Shown piece by piece: positions 26,351 through 34,298 of a stretch of DNA of 57,209 nucleotides. The position numbers and the translations under genes are program-made. The notes below the pieces were generated by a model. The model saw nothing but the letters and a program-made list of their open reading frames with translations, was not told the origin of the DNA and did not search any database. Position 1 is the stretch's first letter; the number at the start of each line of letters is the position of its first letter. The stretch is from Spirochaetae bacterium HGW-Spirochaetae-4 (GTDB taxonomy: Bacteria; Spirochaetota; Spirochaetia; Sphaerochaetales; Sphaerochaetaceae), in assembly GCA_002839335.1 (NCBI GenBank), contig PGXU01000017.1, positions 1 to 57,209 of the forward strand, written 5' to 3'.

Positions 26351-27207
26351 GCCCATTCCTCGATTTCGATATTCACCCCAGCGACGAAAATGCCGCCATA
26401 TTTCTCCAGGGAGTCGGCGATATATTCCTGCAATTCCGCCAACGTGGTGGAAATCTGGTGCTTGATCGGTACCCGAAGCTTAACCGTCAGATTATATCCT
26501 TCCGGTTCGACTTTCATGGCAACCTTCTTCACCTTGATCATGTTGTCGAATTCATCGAGGCAATGGATCACCATTTGGGTGAGGGCTGCCTCGCTCATGG
26601 TGATCTTTCCGTATTTGCTGAATTCAGGACGCACGATCGTCTTTTCGAATACCTGATTCTTCATCCAGGGAAGTTTCGACTTGTTCTTGAAGAATACCCG
26701 CATCGAATCGTAGACTATCTGGGGATAATTTCTTGTTATTTCAATAGAAGGAACCGGGATGACATGTTTTCCCTCGGAAAAGCGGATACGCATGGCCATT
26801 TCGATCTCCTCTTTCGAGGCGATATCCTCGATACGGAAAATCCTTTCCGGTTCCGGCAGCTTCAAGCGGGCGGCGATCTTGTGGACCATCTTTTCAGAGG
26901 TTCCGATAATCAAGAGCCGGTGGTACTTCTCGTTTTGCAACGCGGTCATGGTTTCCCGTTGGTGATCGTCCTCATCGAACAACGCCGTACGGACCGCCGT
27001 CAGGAAGTTCTGTTCCCGTTTGGCCGATCGTCCTGCGATGATCCTGTCACCTCTAATGAGTAGTCCGTCATCTATGATGAGTTCGATATTATGCTTCTCT
27101 GCAACCAATTTGGAGCGAAAACTCTTGCCTGTGCCGCTTCGGCCGACCAACGCAAAGACTTTTACTCCTTTTAATTTCCAAAAAGCATAACGGAATATGC
27201 GGTTCAT
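26347..27207 (-). CDS. P-loop NTPase with C-terminal Asp23-like domain
   Basis: A 286-residue protein. Walker A is GRSGTGKS at 22-29, followed by an NTPase-like domain with LIIDDGLLIRGDRI. The last 75 or so residues (VAMKVEPEGYNLTVKLRV to AGVNIEIEEW) resemble the Asp23/Gls24 fold of strands and helices ending in V-x-V-N-I-x-I. I know Asp23 proteins as envelope-stress scaffolds in Gram-positives. The role here is unknown; the fusion is my reading by eye. I chose ATG 27207, which has no ribosome site but a -10 box 7 nt upstream. It diverges from the rnf operon. Confidence 0.7.
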   Translation of the reverse strand: MNRIFRYAFWKLKGVKVFALVGRSGTGKSFRSKLVAEKHNIELIIDDGLLIRGDRIIAGRSAKREQNFLTAVRTALFDEDDHQRETMTALQNEKYHRLLIIGTSEKMVHKIAARLKLPEPERIFRIEDIASKEEIEMAMRIRFSEGKHVIPVPSIEITRNYPQIVYDSMRVFFKNKSKLPWMKNQVFEKTIVRPEFSKYGKITMSEAALTQMVIHCLDEFDNMIKVKKVAMKVEPEGYNLTVKLRVPIKHQISTTLAELQEYIADSLEKYGGIFVAGVNIEIEEWA

Positions 27208-27208
27208 A

Positions 27209-27236
27209 TTTACTGTTATACTGTTTTTCCTATAAT
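27209..27236 (+). promoter_or_regulatory. rnf operon promoter
   Basis: TTTACT (27209-27214), 16 bp, TATAAT (27231-27236), a perfect -10. The start would be near 27243. It is nested with the opposite-strand promoter at 27215-27243. Confidence 0.65.
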
Positions 27237-27243
27237 ATATGAA
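27215..27243 (-). promoter_or_regulatory. Promoter of the P-loop/Asp23-like gene, leaderless arrangement
   Basis: On the minus strand TTCATA (27243-27238), 17 bp, TATAAC (27220-27215), then 7 nt to ATG 27207. It occupies the same DNA as the rnf promoter. Confidence 0.45.
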
Positions 27244-27271
27244 GACGTTTGAACGAGAACCCCACAAATCC

Positions 27272-27293
27272 CCTCTCACGGGGAGAGGTTTTA
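27272..27293 (+). terminator. Terminator-like hairpin in the rnfC leader (possible attenuator)
   Basis: CCTCTC, loop ACGGG, GAGAGG, then TTTTA. It lies between the rnf promoter and the rnfC start, 30 bp before the ATG, so it could attenuate rnf transcription. The T run is only four residues. Confidence 0.4.
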
Positions 27294-27324
27294 TCGTGTC
27301 TTGATCACAAAGGAGTACCACGGA

Positions 27325-28635
27325 ATGGAGAGAATACCGACATTCAGGAAGGGTGGAGTTCATCCCGACGATAAAAAGGTATTGAGCAACGGCATGGCAA
27401 TCGAACGGTTGCCTGTACCTGCTGAATTGATAGTTCCGCTTTCACAGCATCTCGGAGCACCGGCAACACCGTTGAAACAAAAGGGCGATACCGTAGTCGC
27501 CGGCGAAAAGATCGGCCAGGCTTCAAGCTTTATTTCCGCCGATATCCACTCGCCCGTGAACGGTGCCATTGTAGATATCAAGAAGGTGAACTTGGCGAAC
27601 AGTGTCGTCACCGAGGCCTTCGTCATAGTTCCAGATGCCGAGAATCCACTTGGGAATTGGCCGGAGCAACCGTACGATATGCTTTCGCCGCAGGAAATGT
27701 TGGCGATAATAAAGGATATGGGCGTCGTCGGAACCGGTGGCGCAACATTCCCGACACATGTCAAGTTGGCTGTTCCCAAAGGGAAGTCGGTCGATGCCTT
27801 GGTAGTCAACGGTGTCGAGTGCGAACCGTACCTCACCGCGGACCATCGGCTCATGCTGGAGCAGACCGACCTGGTATTGCGCGGCATCATGATCGTTGCC
27901 AAGATTACCCAGCCCAAACGGATCATAATCGGCGTGGAGAACAACAAGAAGGATGCGATCGAGACGTTGCGACAGGTGATAGCCTCAAACAGCTATCCGA
28001 TAACCGTCACCCCCTTGAAGGTGAAATATCCGCAGGGTGATGAAAAACAGCTGCTCAAGGCTACCATCAATCGCGAGATTCCCTCCGGAAAACTTCCGCT
28101 GGATGTAGGCGCTGTGGTCTTGAATATCGGGACCTCGTTCGCGATCTACGAAGCCGTCGCGCTTCGCAAGCCGCTTGTCGAACGGGTGGTCACCGTCAGT
28201 GGTGAAGCCATGTCGACAAAACGGAATCTCCGAGTCTTGTTGGGAAGCAAGGTGGCCGACCTCATCGCATTCGCCGGTGGTGTGGCCCACGAGCCCGACA
28301 AATACATTTCAGGCGGTCCCATGATGGGGTTCGCATTCCATGACGACCAGATTCCTGTGATAAAGGGAACCAGTGGGATTCTTGCCTTGGACAACGATCC
28401 GGCGATGAAAGCTCCCCAGACTCCATGTATTTCATGTGGACGCTGTGTAGCGGCGTGCCCGATGGGATTGCAGCCGACAAAATTATTCCGGTTGATCGAC
28501 AACCGCATGTATGCGGATGCCATGGGAATGAATCTCATGGATTGCAAGGAATGTGGCTGCTGTTCGTATTCTTGTCCGGCGCATTTGCCTTTGGTGCACG
28601 GAATGAAACTTGGTAAAAGATTGGGGAGGAAGTAA
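27325..28635 (+). CDS. rnfC: Rnf complex subunit RnfC
   Basis: A 436-residue NADH- and flavin-binding peripheral subunit of the Rnf ferredoxin:NAD+ oxidoreductase. An N-terminal biotinyl-like barrel (DIHSPVNGAIVDI) precedes the NADH/FMN site GVVGTGGATFPTHVKL with VNGVECEPYLTAD. Two [4Fe-4S] motifs end the protein: CISCGRCVAACP and CKECGCCSYSCP. I chose ATG 27325, with AGGAG nine bases upstream. The operon order C-D-G-E-A-B is that of anaerobes such as clostridia. Confidence 0.95.
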   Translation: MERIPTFRKGGVHPDDKKVLSNGMAIERLPVPAELIVPLSQHLGAPATPLKQKGDTVVAGEKIGQASSFISADIHSPVNGAIVDIKKVNLANSVVTEAFVIVPDAENPLGNWPEQPYDMLSPQEMLAIIKDMGVVGTGGATFPTHVKLAVPKGKSVDALVVNGVECEPYLTADHRLMLEQTDLVLRGIMIVAKITQPKRIIIGVENNKKDAIETLRQVIASNSYPITVTPLKVKYPQGDEKQLLKATINREIPSGKLPLDVGAVVLNIGTSFAIYEAVALRKPLVERVVTVSGEAMSTKRNLRVLLGSKVADLIAFAGGVAHEPDKYISGGPMMGFAFHDDQIPVIKGTSGILALDNDPAMKAPQTPCISCGRCVAACPMGLQPTKLFRLIDNRMYADAMGMNLMDCKECGCCSYSCPAHLPLVHGMKLGKRLGRK

Positions 28636-29745
28636 ATGGACGTACCAAAGACAATAGTTTCATCGTCGCCGCATCTCCATGCCCGTTCGAGCACGGCATC
28701 GATCATGTGGGATGTCTCGATAGCATTGACACCGGCAGCCCTCTGGGGTGTGTACGTATTCGGCTTCAGGGCGTTGGCGATCCTGCTCGTCTCGATAGCG
28801 ACAGCGGTACTTGTGGAATACCTTTTGAACATGAAGGGGAACAATCCCAAGACCATTTTGGACGGTTCCGCGTTCCTTACCGGATTGCTGGTCGGCATGA
28901 ACATGCCTGCGGATGCGGCTTTTGCCGTTCCGGTGATTGCTTCGGCATTCGCGATATTCGTAGTCAAATGGACCTTTGGCGGATTGGGTGCGAACTGGGT
29001 CAACCCGGCACTGGCCGGACGGGTCTTCGTGTTCTTCTCTTTCACGGGACTCATGAATACCTACCGGATGCCGCGCACCCTTGCGACGGTCGACGCGGTC
29101 GGTTCGGCGACAGTCCTCACCGAGATCAAACTTGCGATAGGCGAGGGTGCTGTCAACGGCCTGTCGTCCGCCGGAGTCCTGGCTGAAACGGGGTATCCGT
29201 TCACCGGATTCGCCGGTTCGGTGAGTTCCTGGTTCCAGCAGACGTTGGGTATCGGACTTTCTCCCTATACGGTGGATGCCTTCTTTGGAAATATCGCCGG
29301 ATGCATCGGCGAGGTGTCGGCATTCCTGCTGATTGCCGGTGCACTCTACCTTATGGTCAAGAAGATCATCACCTGGCACATCCCCGTGTCGTTTCTCGCG
29401 ACGTTCAGCATGTTGGCCTGGCTGTTCGGCGGAGTCCGCAACGGGCTCGGTCTCTTCCAGGGAGATTTCGTACTGCAATTGTTCAGCGGCGGTATGATGT
29501 TGGGAGCGTTCTTCATGGCCACGGATATGGTCACCAGTCCCACGACCCACAAGGGTATGGTCATATTCGGTGTTGGAATCGGGTTCTTCGCATTCCTGTT
29601 GCGATTCTTCGGTTCCCTGCCCGAATCGGTCTCGTTGGCGATCATACTCATGAACATCTTCGTTCCGATGATCGACCGGTATATCCTGCCGAAACGATTC
29701 GGTGAGACAATCAAGGAACCCAAGAAGCAGGAGGCGAAGGCATGA
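28636..29745 (+). CDS. rnfD: Rnf complex subunit RnfD
   Basis: A 369-residue integral membrane subunit of the NqrB/RnfD family. About nine hydrophobic segments are visible, with the typical ILDGSAFLTGLLVGMNMP region, GANWVNPALAGRVF and FMATDMVTSPTTHKG. Family members carry a covalent FMN and take part in Na+ or H+ pumping. It starts directly after the rnfC stop, and its end overlaps rnfG by 4 bp. Confidence 0.95.
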   Translation: MDVPKTIVSSSPHLHARSSTASIMWDVSIALTPAALWGVYVFGFRALAILLVSIATAVLVEYLLNMKGNNPKTILDGSAFLTGLLVGMNMPADAAFAVPVIASAFAIFVVKWTFGGLGANWVNPALAGRVFVFFSFTGLMNTYRMPRTLATVDAVGSATVLTEIKLAIGEGAVNGLSSAGVLAETGYPFTGFAGSVSSWFQQTLGIGLSPYTVDAFFGNIAGCIGEVSAFLLIAGALYLMVKKIITWHIPVSFLATFSMLAWLFGGVRNGLGLFQGDFVLQLFSGGMMLGAFFMATDMVTSPTTHKGMVIFGVGIGFFAFLLRFFGSLPESVSLAIILMNIFVPMIDRYILPKRFGETIKEPKKQEAKA

Positions 29746-30299
29746 GACAGTTTGCACGGGTTGGCATAACACTTTCGCTCATCGCGGCTATCGCGGCCAC
29801 GGCTCTTGCCATGGTCAATGCGGTCACCGCACCAAAGATCGCAGCATATGAACTGCAGGTAATCCAGAATGCCCTCACCGAGGTTTCCGGTGGATTCGCC
29901 TTGGGCGATTCCAACACCGAAACGGGAGATACGTCGGTATCGGCAGTACATGCCTTGAACGACACGGACGGATCGGTCGCAGGATACATCCTCCAGCTCA
30001 ACGGAGTCGGATATGGCGGTTCCATGACGATCATGGCCAGCTATCTCGTCACCGGCGAGGTAATCGATGCGCGTCTATTGGCAAATGCAGAGACGCCGGG
30101 GTTGGGCAAGAAGGCAGAGGTTCCCGCATACATGGAGAAATTCCAAGGTACAGGCGGTGATACTGCCGTCCCACAGAAGAAGGATGCCTTGGAGAAGAGC
30201 GATGCCGATAGTATCAGCGGCGCAACAGTAACCTTCTCGGGAGTCGCGAAAAGCATCGCCTACGGATCCGACTTTGTGAAGTCATTGGGAGGCAAGTAA
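29742..30299 (+). CDS. rnfG: Rnf complex subunit RnfG
   Basis: A 185-residue membrane-anchored subunit with one N-terminal segment (ARVGITLSLIAAIAATALA) and an outward FMN-binding domain. The flavinylation motif S(T)GAT is present as SISGATVTFSGV near 164, where the threonine binds FMN through a phosphoester. AETPGLGKKAE is the other family mark. A matching flavin transferase (ApbE) is not in the window. It overlaps rnfD by 4 bp and rnfE by 1 bp. Confidence 0.94.
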   Translation: MRQFARVGITLSLIAAIAATALAMVNAVTAPKIAAYELQVIQNALTEVSGGFALGDSNTETGDTSVSAVHALNDTDGSVAGYILQLNGVGYGGSMTIMASYLVTGEVIDARLLANAETPGLGKKAEVPAYMEKFQGTGGDTAVPQKKDALEKSDADSISGATVTFSGVAKSIAYGSDFVKSLGGK

Positions 30300-30928
30300 T
30301 GGCAACAGAACGAATGCAAGTCCTGACCAAGGGCTTTTTCAAGGAAAATCCGGTATTCATCATCATGCTGGGTCTCTGTCCGACGCTGGGAGTCACCACA
30401 CAGGTTATCAACGGCATCGGCATGGGTCTCAGCGTAATCTTTGTACTCGTGTTCTCCAATATCTTCATCTCGATGTTGAAGAATATAATTCCCAACAGTG
30501 TTCGTATTCCCTCGTACATCGTGATCATCGCCGCATTCGTCACCATTGTGGAAATGGTCATGCATGCGTTCGCTCCCTCGATCTACCAGGCACTTGGAAT
30601 CTTTCTCCCGTTGATCGTCGTCAATTGCATCATCCTTGGCCGTGCGGAGGCATTCGCCAACAAGAATACGGTTCTCGATTCTTTCCTCGACGGTGTGGGC
30701 ATGGGCGTGGGGTTCACCATGGCCTTGACGTTGATCGCGTTCATCCGCGAGGTCTTCGGCGCAGGAACCATCACGTTGGTTCCCATGGGTGGTTTCGATG
30801 GTGTCATTGAAATTCCCCTGTTCTATACCTACCCGGTACGTGTGTTGACCTTGGCTGCCGGAGCGTTGCTGCTCATGGGATATCTCAAGGCATTCTTCGA
30901 GTGGAATGCAAACAGGAAGAGGGGGTAA
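30299..30928 (+). CDS. rnfE: Rnf complex subunit RnfE
   Basis: A 209-residue integral membrane protein with six hydrophobic segments. It contains NPVFIIMLGLCPTLGVTTQV, with the membrane cysteine conserved in this family, and LGIFLPLIVVNCIILGRAEA, with the second cysteine. RnfE and RnfA form an inverted pair of subunits sharing an iron-sulfur site in the membrane. The ATG overlaps the rnfG stop by one base; rnfA follows after 6 bp. Confidence 0.95.
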   Translation: MATERMQVLTKGFFKENPVFIIMLGLCPTLGVTTQVINGIGMGLSVIFVLVFSNIFISMLKNIIPNSVRIPSYIVIIAAFVTIVEMVMHAFAPSIYQALGIFLPLIVVNCIILGRAEAFANKNTVLDSFLDGVGMGVGFTMALTLIAFIREVFGAGTITLVPMGGFDGVIEIPLFYTYPVRVLTLAAGALLLMGYLKAFFEWNANRKRG

Positions 30929-30934
30929 CGCATC

Positions 30935-31525
30935 ATGGCATATGTAGCAATCTTCATTACCTATATTTTCATAAACAACTTTATCCTCACCCAATTCCTT
31001 GGGCTTTGTCCGTTCATCGGTGTCTCGAAGAACAGCGAATCCGCAATCGGTATGGGCATGGCGGTCACCTTCGTCATGGGTATCGCCTCGATCATCACCT
31101 GGTTGGTCTACAACCTGTTGCTGTTGCCCTTGGACCTGGCATACCTGCAGACCCTGTCCTTTATCCTGGTCATCGCGGCGTTGGTCCAATTCGTGGAAAT
31201 GATCATACAGAAGAATTCACCGGCATTGTACCAGGCTCTGGGTATCTTCCTGCCATTGATCACCACCAACTGTGCCGTTCTCGGTATCGCCATCATGAAT
31301 ATCACCGAAGGGTACAATCTGATGGAGAGCTTCAGCGCGGGAATCGCAGCGGGAATCGGTTTTACGTTGGCACTGGTCCTTATGAGCAACATCCGTGAGC
31401 GTATGGACCTGCATCCGGTGAGGAAAGCTTTCAAGGGCGTGCCCATAGCATTCATTTCCGGTGGCCTGATGGCTTTGGCTTTCATGGCATTCGACAAAGC
31501 ACTTTTGACTAATCTTCTGGGGTAA
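30935..31525 (+). CDS. rnfA: Rnf complex subunit RnfA
   Basis: A 196-residue integral membrane subunit homologous to RnfE. NNFILTQFLGLCPFIGVSKN and LGIFLPLITTNCAVLGIAI carry the paired cysteines, and the later FSAGIAAGIGFTLALVLMS segment ends in a conserved SNIRER loop. With RnfE it makes the membrane core passing electrons between the two sides. GGGGGTAACGC precedes the ATG. Confidence 0.95.
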   Translation: MAYVAIFITYIFINNFILTQFLGLCPFIGVSKNSESAIGMGMAVTFVMGIASIITWLVYNLLLLPLDLAYLQTLSFILVIAALVQFVEMIIQKNSPALYQALGIFLPLITTNCAVLGIAIMNITEGYNLMESFSAGIAAGIGFTLALVLMSNIRERMDLHPVRKAFKGVPIAFISGGLMALAFMAFDKALLTNLLG

Positions 31526-31532
31526 TCGATTT

Positions 31533-32330
31533 ATGAATATATTGTTTGCATTTTTGATCATAGCTTCGTTGGGACTTCTGCTCGGTATGGGTCTTGCCTT
31601 GGCCGCGAAGAAATTCGCGGTTGAGAAAGACGAACGGGCCGAGCAAATACTTGCGATACTTCCTGGTGCCAACTGTGGAGCGTGCGGGTATCCCGGTTGT
31701 TCAGGGTATGCGGGTGCGTTGTCTTCCGGCAAAGCCCAAAACGGATTGTGTTCGCCGGGTGGGGCAAAGACCTCCGCATTGGTTTCCAAGATTCTCGGAA
31801 TTGCCGATGGTGGAGCCGGTGAACGCATGGTGGCCTTTGTCCATTGCCGCGGAAACAACGAATTGACCAAACGCGACTTCCAGTATGAGGGCATTGAGGA
31901 CTGCAGTGCAGCCCATATGCTGTTCCAAGGCGAGAGCTCCTGCAAATACGGGTGCCTCCATTTGGGTTCCTGCATACGGGTGTGTCCGACGAACGCCATA
32001 CATCGGGACGAGAAGGGCAATGTATCGGTGGATCCCGATGCCTGTATCGGTTGTCTGAAATGTACGCTTGTCTGTCCGACCAAGGTGATTCGGATGATCC
32101 CGGCCAGAGGTTCGCATGCCATTGCTTGCAATAGCCACGATCCTGGCCCGGTGGTGAGGAAAATCTGTCAGGTCGGTTGTATCGCCTGTAAGATATGTGA
32201 AAAGAAATTTCCCGATTCGGGCTGTACGGTCACCAATTTCCTCTCGGATATCGATTATGGCAAACCCATGACGCAAATCGCCGACGCGGCCCTGGCTTGC
32301 CCGACGAAATGTATCGTAGAAGCACGGTAA
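31533..32330 (+). CDS. rnfB: Rnf complex subunit RnfB (ferredoxin-type)
   Basis: A 265-residue cytoplasmic-facing electron entry subunit. An N-terminal membrane helix is followed by a [4Fe-4S] domain, CGACGYPGCSGYA near 49-61. A dicluster ferredoxin follows (CIRVCPTNAI and CIGCLKCTLVCPTKVI), then more cysteines (CQVGCIACKICEKKFP). It is the last subunit of rnfCDGEAB. Only 3 bp separate its stop from the next gene. Confidence 0.95.
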   Translation: MNILFAFLIIASLGLLLGMGLALAAKKFAVEKDERAEQILAILPGANCGACGYPGCSGYAGALSSGKAQNGLCSPGGAKTSALVSKILGIADGGAGERMVAFVHCRGNNELTKRDFQYEGIEDCSAAHMLFQGESSCKYGCLHLGSCIRVCPTNAIHRDEKGNVSVDPDACIGCLKCTLVCPTKVIRMIPARGSHAIACNSHDPGPVVRKICQVGCIACKICEKKFPDSGCTVTNFLSDIDYGKPMTQIADAALACPTKCIVEAR

Positions 32331-32333
32331 CAT

Positions 32334-34298
32334 ATGCCTTTGATAGTGGGAGCATACAGTCAATTGTCTCCGGGGACCCCGCTTCCATTGTTGGAGCGGG
32401 CGTTGACGGATGCCTACAAACCGTTGCTCACCTATATCTACAAACATCCGGAATTGCACATCCATGTCTACATTCCGGGTTCCATCCTGGAGTGGTTCGA
32501 GCAGAACCACCCCGAGATGAATATGCTTATCGCCGATCTGGTGAAAAAGGAGCAGGTGGAATTGACGACCGGCCCGTACCAACAACCGGTACTTCAGGTC
32601 GTTCCCGGCAAGGACAGGTCGTCGCAACTCGAATCCACCACCACGTTCATCCGCAAACGCTTCGGAAAAAGGGCGCGGACAGCATGGTTCTACAACCAGA
32701 TATGGAATCCCTCCTTCGTCTCCACCATGGGTATGGGGATGCTCGATCGTCTGCTCATATCCTCCTATGACCGGCTGCATGGAATCCAAGTGGCGACCGA
32801 ACCGTTTGTCATGCAGGATTTGGGAAAGACGATAGAGGTGTTCCCGTTCGACGACAGGATCGATGCATTGGTGGAATCCCTGGGAAACGCCACCTGTGGA
32901 TTCAAGGAGTTCGCCGAGACATTGTTGAAGATGACCTTCGACGAATCCGACATGTACAAGACGGTGATGATCAATCTCGACCGGCTCCTGCAGGGCTGCG
33001 CCCTCAACCAGGGGCTGCCGCCACCAATCGATCTGATCATCATGATATTGGATCGCCTGGCGAAGGTCCCGGATTCGGATACCGTCCTGCTTTCCTCGAT
33101 TCCGACGGGCATAATTTCCACACGTGGATACTTGGGAAGCGCCTGGTATGGCCGCGACAGTTCCGTGCTCGACCTTGGTTCCTACAACGACATGTTCATC
33201 AAATACGAGGAGCTGAACCATCTGTACGGACGGCTTTTGTACCTGATCGACCTGGCGAAACTCTACCGGAAAAACAAGGATACGAAAAAACGGGTGGAGT
33301 CTCTGTTGGTGAAAGCCACCAGCGGAGGGGCCCTGGTCCTCGATCCCTCGGGGGGATGCTATCGGAACGCGTACCGCAAATATGTCTACCGCTACCTGAA
33401 CGATGCCGAGAAGATATTGGCTGCCACCGAGGAGATTCCCTACCCAAGGGAACTGGATTTGGATTTCGATGGGCACAACGAGTTGATCTGGATGGGCAGG
33501 AATATCGGGGTCGTCGTTGATGCCAAGGGTGGAACCCTCGCCGAGATCAACTATCTGCCCACCGGTTGGAACTATGGGGACACCTTCACCGGATACGCGG
33601 CCGAATCCGATCGATTGTCCTTTCCATCCATCCGCGACGGGTCCTTCCAACGCTCGTTCAACGATGTGTTCCTCCCACATGACGGGCGCATAGAATTCTA
33701 TGCCAAGCATATCGGGCGGCAAACGTTCGATGCCGGCTCGCATATATACGATTTGTCAATCGTGGACAGGAGCCAGAACGAGATACAAACACGATGCATA
33801 TTCGAGAACCTTCCGTTCGGACTCGGTTCATTGGAGCTGACCAAGCGGTATCGCTTCAGGACCCATACCGTCGTAGTCGATTTTTCCATTCATAATATCG
33901 GCAAACACAGGTCGAGGGGCCTGTTCGGCAGCGAATTGAACCTCTCGATCGGGATAAAGGACCAGAAGGAACTGACACTGTATACGGTTGAGAAGAGCCG
34001 GAACAGGAACTTGGCCGAGGGGAGGGTGGTCGCCCCCAACCTGAAGAATTTCAGGATCCCCGACGATGTGAACAAGACACTCATTTCCTTCGCATCCGAC
34101 AACCGTTTCACCTTGTACAAGGATGATTTCCGGGTAAAGCTTGCCACAGTGATGGGAATGGAAGTATTGTATGAATACACGCAGGTACTTCCGTTATGGG
34201 ATTTCGACCTGCAACCCGAGGAGTCGCTGGAGTGGACCATCGGCTTTAGAATAGAACGGCGTTTGCGCGTCTCGACCGCAAACAAGGAGCAATCATGA
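32334..34298 (+). CDS. GH57-like glucanotransferase homologue lacking catalytic residues
   Basis: A 654-residue protein with the layout of GH57 4-alpha-glucanotransferases. The N-terminal barrel part has AYKPLLTYIYKHPELH and ILEWFEQNHPEM, and the C-terminal beta-sandwich has GGTLAEINYLPTGWNYGDT. In active enzymes the first strand ends HxHQP and the nucleophile is Glu in a W-L-x-E-R-x-W motif. Here these read AYSQ (7-10) and WFYNQIW with Asn121. I also see no DDGEKFG-type acid/base motif. The fold may bind glycans without hydrolysis, by inference. It lies 3 bp after rnfB and overlaps prfB by 4 bp. Confidence 0.7.
   Translation: MPLIVGAYSQLSPGTPLPLLERALTDAYKPLLTYIYKHPELHIHVYIPGSILEWFEQNHPEMNMLIADLVKKEQVELTTGPYQQPVLQVVPGKDRSSQLESTTTFIRKRFGKRARTAWFYNQIWNPSFVSTMGMGMLDRLLISSYDRLHGIQVATEPFVMQDLGKTIEVFPFDDRIDALVESLGNATCGFKEFAETLLKMTFDESDMYKTVMINLDRLLQGCALNQGLPPPIDLIIMILDRLAKVPDSDTVLLSSIPTGIISTRGYLGSAWYGRDSSVLDLGSYNDMFIKYEELNHLYGRLLYLIDLAKLYRKNKDTKKRVESLLVKATSGGALVLDPSGGCYRNAYRKYVYRYLNDAEKILAATEEIPYPRELDLDFDGHNELIWMGRNIGVVVDAKGGTLAEINYLPTGWNYGDTFTGYAAESDRLSFPSIRDGSFQRSFNDVFLPHDGRIEFYAKHIGRQTFDAGSHIYDLSIVDRSQNEIQTRCIFENLPFGLGSLELTKRYRFRTHTVVVDFSIHNIGKHRSRGLFGSELNLSIGIKDQKELTLYTVEKSRNRNLAEGRVVAPNLKNFRIPDDVNKTLISFASDNRFTLYKDDFRVKLATVMGMEVLYEYTQVLPLWDFDLQPEESLEWTIGFRIERRLRVSTANKEQS

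Noticed and set aside
31701-33743. A 680-codon minus-strand open frame across rnfB and the GH57-like gene
   Set aside because: It is antisense to two recognised proteins and shows no domain pattern.
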